From contig SBAY01000114.1 in NCBI GenBank assembly GCA_005239945.1, positions 1 through 5,630 of the forward strand: a stretch of DNA of 5,630 nt, written 5' to 3'. Positions 1 to 5,542 of this stretch are shown in pieces (position 1 is the first letter of the stretch; each line of letters opens with the position of its first letter). The notes under the pieces are model-generated. The model saw only the letters and a list, made by a program, of their open reading frames with translations. It was not told the DNA's origin and ran no database searches. Both the position numbers and the translations under genes were made by a program. This stretch comes from Nitrospira sp. Its GTDB lineage: Bacteria > UBA9089 > CG2-30-40-21 > SBAY01.

Positions 1-20
1 AAGAAATCCTTTGTTTTCCC

Positions 21-52
21 TTGACCCCTCGACCCCTTAACCCCTTGAACCC
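21..52. repeat. Four tandem 8-bp repeats, TTGACCCC-like
   Basis: Four consecutive octamers read TTGACCCC, TCGACCCC, TTAACCCC and TTGAACCC. The preceding octamer (13-20, GTTTTCCC) may be a decayed fifth unit. The array lies beyond the end of the endonuclease Q gene and no reading frame covers it convincingly. The C-rich strand stands out against AT-rich surroundings. It is one of several short-period arrays in the gaps of this window; its function is unknown. Confidence 0.7.
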
Positions 53-84
53 TTTTTACATTTTGATTTCAACCTCGGATATTT

Positions 85-122
85 GCTTAATTTTTTTTCA
101 TTTTGCAGAAGGCTTAATTTTT
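85..122. repeat. 11-bp direct repeat in the spacer after the endonuclease gene
   Basis: GCTTAATTTTT occurs at 85-95 and again, identical, at 112-122, 27 bp apart. The sequence is AT-rich, so chance is a real possibility. The second copy runs into the 22-bp AT repeat at 115-136. Confidence 0.35.
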
Positions 123-136
123 AATTCATAATTTTT
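115..136 (+). repeat. 22-bp AT-rich repeat, left copy
   Basis: These 22 bases are identical to the reverse complement of 3536-3557, so the two copies form an inverted pair around the tyrA-argJ-endonuclease block. The element is built from heptads of the TAATTTT / TAATTCA type. Low complexity weakens the significance, but an exact 22-base match that includes the central TTCAT is more than simple AT richness would readily give. Confidence 0.6.
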
Positions 137-161
137 TAAAACAGGTTTAGTTAAACCTGTT
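132..161 (-). terminator. Hairpin over the endonuclease stop codon, possible weak terminator
   Basis: AACAGGTTTA (140-149) and TAAACCTGTT (152-161) form a perfect 10-bp inverted repeat with a 2-base centre. On the minus strand the hairpin begins in the last codons of the endonuclease gene, and the TAA stop (153-151) sits at the tip and start of the descending arm. The minus-strand sequence after the stem has only a short T run and then A residues, so this is a poor match to a classical intrinsic terminator. It may mark the operon end or protect the mRNA 3' end. Confidence 0.4.
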
Positions 162-1362
162 CCTCTTCCTCTTGTAATGGTATTTCTATCTCACCATAAA
201 CCCCATCATAACCGGGTAGAATAATTACCTTTTTCTCGCGAACATTCAGAATTCCTTTAAGAATCTCAGGAGAGACAAAGCGACTTAATTCTTCTTTAGA
301 AAGAAAACTGAGAATATCGAATTCACTCCTGTGGTGGGTAAGTTTTAGATATTCATTTTCCACGGCGGTTGTACCTACTACCTTTTTTATCACCTTGCTT
401 ATTATCTCTCCCAATGGGATGAGATGAATGCACGGGATATGGTTTTCCGGAACAAATCCTTCCGGTCTATCGGCTAATTTCTCTACACGATTCATCACAC
501 CAACGGTTATTCTACCTCCACAAGAAGGACATCGGCCATTATATTTTTTAGTTTCTGCCGGTGTAAGCCTCAAATTACATGCCCGGTGTCCATCATAATG
601 GTATTTACCCTCCTCCGGGAAAAATTCGATGGTCTTTAAAAATTTGGTTTTATCCTTTTTTTTTATTGCCTCAAGTATCTCTTTATAATCTATTTCACAA
701 TTGAATATATTTGCTTCTCTGCCTATCTTAGCCGGGGAATGGCTGTCGGAATTAGAGATAAGGGTATATTTATCCAATTCAGATAGCCGCCAATTCATAG
801 GTGGGTCAGAAGAAAGGCCGGTTTCTAAGGCATAAATATTTGTGGTTTCCTCCTCAAAACATTCCTCCACTGAATCAAAACCGGAATTAGACCCAAATAT
901 AGAAAACCAGGGTGTCCAAGCATGGGCTGGAACAATAAGGCAATCAGGGTCAATATCAAGGACTATTTTAACTAACTCCTTTGCCTCTAAGGAAAGCATC
1001 GGTCTGCCATCGGCACTTAAATCACCATATTTTTCAAGTTGGAGATTGATTTTTTCTACGGTCTCGAATGATGGGGCAAAAAGGATATTATGCACTTTTT
1101 TACCCTTACCTTTCCTGACGAATAGATTAGCTACCTCAGCCGTGAGCATAAAAAAGGTATCTTCATGCTTGAATAATCCATTCCCTGCAGGCGTCAGTTC
1201 TTTTTTTAAGCCATATAACCAGCTTGGGTGGGTAAAATCACCTGTGCCCATTAAGGCTATGCCCTTTAATTTCGCATATTTACTTAAAGTAGCTATGTTC
1301 ATTTGAGGGCTTGTCGCTCGTGAATACTTAGAATGAATATGAAAATCTGCTATAAATCTCAT
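151..1362 (-). CDS. Endonuclease Q-like PHP-domain DNA repair nuclease
   Basis: This 403-residue protein resembles endonuclease Q (EndoQ), which in archaea such as Pyrococcus and Thermococcus and in some bacteria nicks DNA 5' of deaminated bases (uracil, hypoxanthine, xanthine) and abasic sites. The N-terminal PHP metal site is intact: HIH at 8-10, TGDFTH at 40-45, AE at 75-76, H91, PAHAW at 145-149 and SDSHS at 205-209. A following zinc-binding segment has C262, C278 and C281 in the pattern HRACN...CPSCGG, leading into the family-typical GVMNRVEKLADRPEG (288-302). The length is near that of archaeal EndoQ (about 420). The tail is acidic (QEEEEQV). The ATG at 1362 starts right before the metal motif and has AAAGGGA a few bases upstream. 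It is the last gene of the tyrA-argJ block, 48 nt after argJ. Such proteins are often annotated only as PHP-domain or helicase-like. Family assignment is strong; lesion specificity is inferred. Confidence 0.88.
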   Translation of the reverse strand: MRFIADFHIHSKYSRATSPQMNIATLSKYAKLKGIALMGTGDFTHPSWLYGLKKELTPAGNGLFKHEDTFFMLTAEVANLFVRKGKGKKVHNILFAPSFETVEKINLQLEKYGDLSADGRPMLSLEAKELVKIVLDIDPDCLIVPAHAWTPWFSIFGSNSGFDSVEECFEEETTNIYALETGLSSDPPMNWRLSELDKYTLISNSDSHSPAKIGREANIFNCEIDYKEILEAIKKKDKTKFLKTIEFFPEEGKYHYDGHRACNLRLTPAETKKYNGRCPSCGGRITVGVMNRVEKLADRPEGFVPENHIPCIHLIPLGEIISKVIKKVVGTTAVENEYLKLTHHRSEFDILSFLSKEELSRFVSPEILKGILNVREKKVIILPGYDGVYGEIEIPLQEEEEQV

Positions 1363-1380
1363 TTTTCCCTTTCAGAATAG

Positions 1381-1416
1381 GACCTTTAAGTCTTATATGA
1401 CCTATCAGTCCTAAGT
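1381..1416. repeat. Four degenerate 9-bp repeats in the argJ-endonuclease gap
   Basis: On the plus strand the units are GACCTTTAA, GTCTTATAT, GACCTATCA and GTCCTAAGT, a period of 9 with consensus near G-A/T-C-C/T-T-A. The array fills most of the 48-nt gap and its last unit includes the argJ stop codon (1413-1411). The unit TGACCTATC recurs exactly in the next gap (2645-2653), so both gaps carry the same repeat family. Confidence 0.65.
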
Positions 1417-2616
1417 AGTATAATGGGCATTGAGGCTGACATTTTCTTGTGATAGGTCACAGCCTAAGACGGTTATTTGTTGTCTGCCCTGTTTTAAATC
1501 AATAGTAATTAAAATTTCTTTCTGTGTTAAGATATTTTTAACCGCGGCTAAATCAAAATTTGTTCCTTGCCCATTTTTAACAATTAATTCCTGATTAAAA
1601 TAAATATCTATTTTTTCAGGGGTTATGAGCACACCGGAGTAGCCACAAGCGTTTATGATTCTGCCCCAGTTAGGGTCCTCTCCGTAGAAGGCACATTTAA
1701 CTAATTGTGATTTTGCCACCGCCATGGCTACCTGCTTGGCATCAGATAAGGTTTTTGCACCCGCAACCTTAATCTTGAGGAGTTTAGTTATCCCTTCACC
1801 ATCTTCAACCATTTTCGTGACCAGATTTAGGCATAGCCAATTAAGTGCCTCCTGAAAAACCTTGAAATCCTCTCTGGTTGATTTGGTTATCTTTTCATTA
1901 CCTGCTAAACCATTGGCTAAGAGAACTACCATATCACATGGACTGGTGTCTCCATCTATGGTCATCAGGTTAAATGAGTTATTCGAGGCGGTAAGTAATG
2001 CCTTTTTCAATAGCGGTTGAGTTATAGCCACATCCGTAGCCAGGAAGGTTAACATCGTGGCTACATCAGGGCAAATCATACCGGCACCTTTTGCCATCCC
2101 GCCTATTTTGGCTTTAACTCCATTACTGAGCACAAATTCTACCGTACATTCTTTAGATTTAGTATCCGTAGTCAAAATCGCTTCTGCCGCATCCTTACTT
2201 TCTGCGGACAGGGATTTAATTAACAGTGGTATTCCTTTTTCAATCTTATTCATCGGTAAAGGTTTTCCAATTACGCCGGTTGAAGCTACCAGAACGCTCT
2301 CTGCTGGAATTCCCAGTTCATCGGCGATAATTCGTGTCATTCTGTCGGCATTTTCTAACCCCTGTGTTCCCGTGCAAGTATTGGCATTACCGCTATTAAT
2401 AATGATAGCCTGGATTTTGGGGGAATTTTTTAGATGTTGTTGACTAACAATTAAGGATGCCCCTTTGAGTTGATTGGTAGTAACTACAGCCGCAGCAGTC
2501 GCCGGCGTTTTACAGTAAATCAGTGCCAGGTCTTTTTTGTCAGGCTTTATCCCACAATTTATTCCCGCGGTTAAAATACCATCAATCGAGGTAATTCCAC
2601 TTTTTATTTCCTTCAT
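1411..2616 (-). CDS. argJ: ArgJ, glutamate N-acetyltransferase / ornithine acetyltransferase
   Basis: ArgJ makes N-acetylglutamate or ornithine by transferring the acetyl group from N-acetylornithine to glutamate, closing the cyclic arginine pathway in the cytoplasm. The 401-residue protein is of normal length. It shows the self-cleavage site PDVATML (183-189), where the chain is expected to break between A186 and T187 so that T187 becomes the nucleophile. It also shows the oxyanion-hole segment STGVIG (112-117), NSGNANTCTG (74-83), GGMAKGAGMI (172-181), DGDTSPCDM (221-229), GEDPNWGRI (312-320) and the typical NAHYTT end. I chose the ATG at 2616 because GGAG lies 7 nt upstream and homology starts there; a TTG at 2694 would add 26 basic residues and overlap tyrA. 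It is the middle gene of the operon. Whether it is bifunctional (also using acetyl-CoA) cannot be told from sequence. Confidence 0.95.
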   Translation of the reverse strand: MKEIKSGITSIDGILTAGINCGIKPDKKDLALIYCKTPATAAAVVTTNQLKGASLIVSQQHLKNSPKIQAIIINSGNANTCTGTQGLENADRMTRIIADELGIPAESVLVASTGVIGKPLPMNKIEKGIPLLIKSLSAESKDAAEAILTTDTKSKECTVEFVLSNGVKAKIGGMAKGAGMICPDVATMLTFLATDVAITQPLLKKALLTASNNSFNLMTIDGDTSPCDMVVLLANGLAGNEKITKSTREDFKVFQEALNWLCLNLVTKMVEDGEGITKLLKIKVAGAKTLSDAKQVAMAVAKSQLVKCAFYGEDPNWGRIINACGYSGVLITPEKIDIYFNQELIVKNGQGTNFDLAAVKNILTQKEILITIDLKQGRQQITVLGCDLSQENVSLNAHYTT

Positions 2617-2621
2617 TCTAT

Positions 2622-2627
2622 CTCTCC
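2622..2627 (-). promoter_or_regulatory. argJ ribosome binding site that fixes the start
   Basis: GGAGAG on the minus strand, with GGAG seven bases before the ATG at 2616. It supports the short form of ArgJ over the upstream TTG at 2694. Confidence 0.75.
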
Positions 2628-2654
2628 GACGAGTCAAACCTATCTGACCTATCC
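2628..2654. repeat. Three degenerate 9-bp repeats in the tyrA-argJ gap
   Basis: Plus-strand units are GACGAGTCA, AACCTATCT and GACCTATCC, period 9. This is the same family as the array at 1381-1416 (shared exact TGACCTATC). It fills the gap between the tyrA stop (2660) and the argJ ribosome binding site. Being between two genes of one probable operon, it would be transcribed. Confidence 0.6.
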
Positions 2655-2659
2655 CACTT

Positions 2660-3511
2660 TTAAATCTTCTCTCGAAATTTCTTAACCTCTTCAAACTCCC
2701 CTGTCAGTGCCTCTGCATTACCCTGCTTAACCAAATTCTCCCATTTCTCTAAGGTCCTTTTGAAAGAGGAAATGGTCTTCAGAATTTGTTCCTGATTACT
2801 CAGACAAATATCACGCCACATCTCTGGTGAGCTTGAGGCTATCCGGGTAGTATCTCTAAATCCGGAGGCAAGTAGTGGTAAGATTTTTTTATCCTGCTGT
2901 TTGACTAAATCCACTAATGAATAAGCCACAATATGGGGTAGATGACTGGAGAAGGCGATTAATTCATCATGTTCCTCTGGTGACATTTCAATTACCTTTG
3001 CTCCAATCCCTTCCCATAATGTCCGCACAACCGATATTGCCTCTTCATTAGTCTGAGCAATAGGTGTGATAACGCAAACTGCCCTTTCGAATAAATCAGC
3101 CTTAGCTGCCTCAATTCCCGATTCCTCAGAACCGGCTAAGGGATGAGTGCCAACAAAATATACCTCACTTTCACCCAATGAAGGGGTAATCTTACGCACG
3201 ATTTTTTCCTTGCTACTTCCTGCATCCATAACAATTGCACCCATTTTTAAATAAGGTGCCATCTGGGTAGCAATTTCTATGATTGAATTAACCGGAACAG
3301 CGAAGATAACCAGATCTGCCTTTTTTACGCCAAAATAAATATCCGTAACTACAGAATCCACTGCCCCTAATTTTAATGCCTGCTGAAGTTTCTCCTCTTT
3401 TCTACCGATACCAATTATATTCTGACATAAATCAGCCTTTTTCAAAGCCAGACCTATAGAGCCGCCAATTAATCCTACACCAATTATAGCCACTGACTTT
3501 ATCCGCTCCAT
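2660..3511 (-). CDS. tyrA: TyrA, prephenate/arogenate dehydrogenase
   Basis: TyrA carries out the oxidative decarboxylation of prephenate (or arogenate) toward tyrosine, in the cytoplasm. The 283-residue protein has a Rossmann fold with GVGLIGGS (11-18), the SSKEKI segment (99-104), the active-site GTHPLAGSE (121-129, H123), SSHLPH (188-193, H190 and H193) and GFRDTTRIASSSPEMW (217-232, R219 and R223), then the all-helical C-terminal domain. It ends without an ACT regulatory domain and without a fused chorismate mutase, so direct feedback control through ACT is absent. At the end of the second beta strand the sequence is GIGRK (34-38): glycine stands where an acidic residue marks NAD+ use, and an arginine follows, which hints at NADP+. 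The ATG at 3511 is preceded by AGGAGGT. It is the first gene of the operon with argJ, 43 nt upstream of it. Prephenate versus arogenate preference is undecided. Confidence 0.94.
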   Translation of the reverse strand: MERIKSVAIIGVGLIGGSIGLALKKADLCQNIIGIGRKEEKLQQALKLGAVDSVVTDIYFGVKKADLVIFAVPVNSIIEIATQMAPYLKMGAIVMDAGSSKEKIVRKITPSLGESEVYFVGTHPLAGSEESGIEAAKADLFERAVCVITPIAQTNEEAISVVRTLWEGIGAKVIEMSPEEHDELIAFSSHLPHIVAYSLVDLVKQQDKKILPLLASGFRDTTRIASSSPEMWRDICLSNQEQILKTISSFKRTLEKWENLVKQGNAEALTGEFEEVKKFREKI

Positions 3512-3519
3512 CTGACTCT

Positions 3520-3526
3520 ACCTCCT
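3520..3526 (-). promoter_or_regulatory. Strong tyrA ribosome binding site
   Basis: AGGAGGT on the minus strand, with 9 nt between AGGAGG and the ATG at 3511. It is a full match to the anti-Shine-Dalgarno complement, stronger than those of argJ or the endonuclease gene. Confidence 0.8.
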
Positions 3527-3529
3527 CGT

Positions 3530-3557
3530 ATAATTAAAAATTATGAATTAAAAATTA
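3530..3557 (-). repeat. Heptad array and right copy of the 22-bp AT repeat
   Basis: Read on the minus strand the units are TAATTTT, TAATTCA, TAATTTT and TAATTAT, an exact period of 7. Positions 3536-3557 are the reverse complement of 115-136. The array sits in the tyrA leader just upstream of the ribosome binding site, where AT-rich, weakly folding RNA would keep the site accessible. Confidence 0.6.
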
Positions 3558-3571
3558 CCGTAAGCATTTAG

Positions 3572-3615
3572 GTTAGAGGGAAGAGGTTAGAGAGGTTTTC
3601 CTTCTAACTTCTAAC
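3572..3615 (-). repeat. Facing GTTAGAR heptad arrays forming a hairpin in the tyrA leader
   Basis: On the plus strand, heptads GTTAGAG, GGAAGAG, GTTAGAG occupy 3572-3592. On the minus strand two GTTAGAA heptads occupy 3615-3602. The arrays face each other across a short centre, so the leader RNA can form a stem (GTTAGAGAGG at 3586-3595 with CCTTCTAAC at 3600-3608, TTTT loop, one bulge). Because the units repeat, several registers are possible. The predicted tyrA transcript would start close to the first GTTAGAA. Confidence 0.55.
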
Positions 3616-3621
3616 TTTATA

Positions 3622-3650
3622 AGTATATGTATTTTTTATTTTTTTGTCAA
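3622..3650 (-). promoter_or_regulatory. Sigma-70-type promoter for tyrA-argJ-endonuclease
   Basis: On the minus strand a perfect TTGACA -35 box (3650-3645) is followed by 17 nt and TATACT (3627-3622), five of six matches to TATAAT. Transcription should start near 3615, giving a leader of about 100 nt before the tyrA ATG that contains the hairpin and AT heptads. The surroundings are very AT-rich. Confidence 0.78.
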
Positions 3651-3678
3651 TAAAAAAATAATTTCGTGCAAAAGTTAG

Positions 3679-3707
3679 TTGACAAATTCAGACAAACATG
3701 TTACCAT
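3679..3707 (+). promoter_or_regulatory. Sigma-70-type promoter for argS
   Basis: A perfect TTGACA -35 box (3679-3684), 17-nt spacer and TACCAT (3702-3707, four of six matches) on the plus strand. The start of transcription would be near 3714, leaving a leader of about 20 nt, too short for a T-box or riboswitch. The TTG of this -35 box is what makes the argS frame look 18 codons longer. Confidence 0.68.
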
Positions 3708-3717
3708 ACATAATGTT

Positions 3718-3724
3718 AAGGGAG
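3718..3724 (+). promoter_or_regulatory. argS ribosome binding site that fixes the start
   Basis: AAGGGAG lies 8 nt before the ATG at 3733. Together with the promoter overlap it rules out the TTG at 3679 as the real start. Confidence 0.75.
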
Positions 3725-3732
3725 AAAAACCA

Positions 3733-5409
3733 ATGAGTATAAACGAAGAAATAATAAGTCTCTTAAAGAAGTCACTGCTTTCCGCAACAACAAAGGGCAG
3801 AATTCCAGAGGTAGGATTATTGGATATTCAGCTTGACTATCCTAAAAGGCAGGAATACGGTAATATATCCACCAATATTGCCTTTTCAATCGCTAAAAAA
3901 ATTAGGACCTCTCCCTACGCTGTTGCTCAAATAATAATTGAGTCTATAGAAAAGACAGGGGGGTTAATCTCAAAAGTAGAAATTGCGGGTGGGGGATTTA
4001 TTAATTTTTGGGTCACAAAAGAAAGGCTATATCAGGTTTTAAAGGAAATTGAAGAGGCAAATGAGTCTTATGGCACATCAAATATTGGTCAGGGTAAAAA
4101 GGTTTTGATTGATTTTGTCAGCGCCAATCCCACAGGTCCCCTTCATGTAGGACATGGTCGTAGTGCGGATTACGGAGATATACTGGCAAATATCTTAGCC
4201 TTTTGCGGATATAAAGTTACCAGGGAATATTACATCAATGATATTGGTACCCAAATGAAAACCCTGGGCGAGTCTCTAAAGATTCGCTACCTGCAATTGT
4301 TAGGACAGGATGTGCAACTTCCTGATAACGGTTACAAAGGGGAATACTTAGTAGAAATAGCCAGGACTCTCTATAAGCAAAAGGAAGATACCTGTCGGAA
4401 TGAGGAAGTAGAATTTTTCACTAATTTTGCCAAAGATGCTATCCTGGAGGATATCCGCAAAACATTAATAGACTTTGGCGTTCAATATGATAGTTGGTTT
4501 AGTGAGAAAGAATTATATGACTCGAAACAGGTGGACGAGGTAATCGATTCCTTGAAAAAAGTTGGGTTCACTTATGAATCAGAGGGGGCATTATGGCTAA
4601 AAACCACTGCCTTTGGCGATGAAAAAGACCGTGTTTTGATTCGTCAGGAAAATAATACCTCCGGTCGTAGAGAACATACCTACTTTGCCGGGGATATTGC
4701 CTATCATAAAAATAAATATGCTCGAGGCTATGACATCTTGATTAATGCCTGGGGAACAGACCATCATGGTTATATCAAACGGCTTGAAGCCGCCATGAGT
4801 GCCTTAGGCTATCCGGCAAATAACCTGATGTTTTTGCTCTGTCAATTGGTTAGCCTGAGGCGGGATAACCAACCGGTATCTATGTCCACCAGGGCAGGAG
4901 AATTTGTTACCCTGTCCGAATTAATCAAAGAGGTAGGTAAGGATGTTGCCCGCTTCTTTTTTGTCATGCGAAAATTGAATAGCCACTTAGAATTTGACCT
5001 GGATTTAGCTAAACAATCCTCTAAAGAAAATCCTGTTTATTACATCCAATATGTCCATGCTCGAACATGTAGTATCCTTGCCAAAGCAGTTGAAAAGGGA
5101 TTGCCTCAATCTCTGGCTAACCAGGCAAACCTGAATTTACTAAAACTTGATGAGGAATTAGCCTTAATCTTCAAATTAGCCTCTTTGCCTCAGGAGATAA
5201 TTAATTGTGCTAAGTGTTACGAGCCGCATGGATTAACTGCCTATCTTATGGAATTAGCCGGCATATTTCATAATTATTACCAACATCATCGAGTGATTTC
5301 AGCTAATAAAGAATTGTCTCAGGCACGACTTGTCCTGGTTAATGCCGTCAGAATAGTTATCCGCAATACGCTTACTTTATTAGGAGTATCTGCTCCACAA
5401 CGGATGTAA
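3733..5409 (+). CDS. argS: ArgS, arginyl-tRNA synthetase
   Basis: This class I synthetase charges tRNA-Arg with arginine in the cytoplasm. From the ATG at 3733 it has 558 residues, a normal length. The N-terminal tRNA D-loop-binding domain holds EYGNISTNIAF (41-51) and GGGFINF (86-92). The catalytic domain has SANPTGPLHVGHGR (130-143), where HVGH is the HIGH signature, INDIGTQM (168-175) and WGTDHHGYIKR (340-350). MSTRAGEFVTL (384-394) stands at the KMSKS position; as in many ArgRS the lysines are not kept, and K122-K123 lie upstream of HVGH. The DALR anticodon-binding domain begins near YIQYVHARTCSI (437-448) and the chain ends in the usual LGVSAPQRM (550-558), so it is complete. Eighteen extra codons back to a TTG at 3679 would overlap the promoter and are rejected. 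It diverges from tyrA-argJ across a 221-bp control region. Confidence 0.96.
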   Translation: MSINEEIISLLKKSLLSATTKGRIPEVGLLDIQLDYPKRQEYGNISTNIAFSIAKKIRTSPYAVAQIIIESIEKTGGLISKVEIAGGGFINFWVTKERLYQVLKEIEEANESYGTSNIGQGKKVLIDFVSANPTGPLHVGHGRSADYGDILANILAFCGYKVTREYYINDIGTQMKTLGESLKIRYLQLLGQDVQLPDNGYKGEYLVEIARTLYKQKEDTCRNEEVEFFTNFAKDAILEDIRKTLIDFGVQYDSWFSEKELYDSKQVDEVIDSLKKVGFTYESEGALWLKTTAFGDEKDRVLIRQENNTSGRREHTYFAGDIAYHKNKYARGYDILINAWGTDHHGYIKRLEAAMSALGYPANNLMFLLCQLVSLRRDNQPVSMSTRAGEFVTLSELIKEVGKDVARFFFVMRKLNSHLEFDLDLAKQSSKENPVYYIQYVHARTCSILAKAVEKGLPQSLANQANLNLLKLDEELALIFKLASLPQEIINCAKCYEPHGLTAYLMELAGIFHNYYQHHRVISANKELSQARLVLVNAVRIVIRNTLTLLGVSAPQRM

Positions 5410-5424
5410 ATAAAAAATCATATC

Positions 5425-5450
5425 CACAGATTTCACAGATTTTCACAGAT
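5425..5450. repeat. CACAGATTT tandem repeat after argS
   Basis: Three units of CACAGATTT(T) start at 5425, 5434 and 5444, period 9 then 10. Bases 5426-5441 form the left arm of an inverted repeat whose right arm is 5527-5542. No GC-rich hairpin with a T tract follows argS, so this element is the only candidate structure at the transcript end. Confidence 0.65.
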
Positions 5451-5542
5451 AGATAGTAAAGGGTAAAAGTAAGTAATTAAGAAGGGGAAATTTGCTACCA
5501 ATACCAATTTTACTACTTTTCTAAACAATCTGTGAAATCTGT
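5426..5542. repeat. 117-bp segment bounded by perfect 16-bp inverted repeats
   Basis: ACAGATTTCACAGATT (5426-5441) and AATCTGTGAAATCTGT (5527-5542) are perfect reverse complements, 85 bp apart. Inside lies a second, imperfect pair (5465-5478 with 5506-5520), so the whole segment could fold into a long interrupted hairpin. No gene is inside. It could be a non-autonomous mobile element or a pair of dispersed repeats; no flanking target duplication is evident. Confidence 0.5.

Noticed and set aside
842..1306. 154-codon open frame on the plus strand inside the endonuclease gene
   Set aside because: It lies wholly antisense to a well-supported gene, with a serine-rich composition typical of a shadow frame and no recognisable motif.
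2057..2443. 128-codon open frame on the plus strand inside argJ
   Set aside because: Antisense shadow of argJ, whose catalytic motifs lie on the minus strand over the same bases.
2617..2694. N-terminal extension of ArgJ from a TTG at 2694
   Set aside because: It would overlap tyrA by 35 nt, adds a basic stretch not seen in ArgJ, and ignores the GGAG site before the ATG at 2616.
3536..3557. Possible ArgR operator (ARG box) in the tyrA leader
   Set aside because: Only one half-site (TGAAT/ATTCA) fits; the partner half does not, and the identical element also lies after the last gene, where an operator is not expected.
3541..3567. Eight-codon leader peptide (MLTVIFNS) upstream of tyrA, as in attenuation
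   Set aside because: No ribosome binding site, no run of Tyr, Phe or Arg codons, and no terminator/antiterminator pair after it.
3708..3732. T-box or other riboswitch controlling argS
   Set aside because: The predicted leader is only about 20 nt, too short for any such element.
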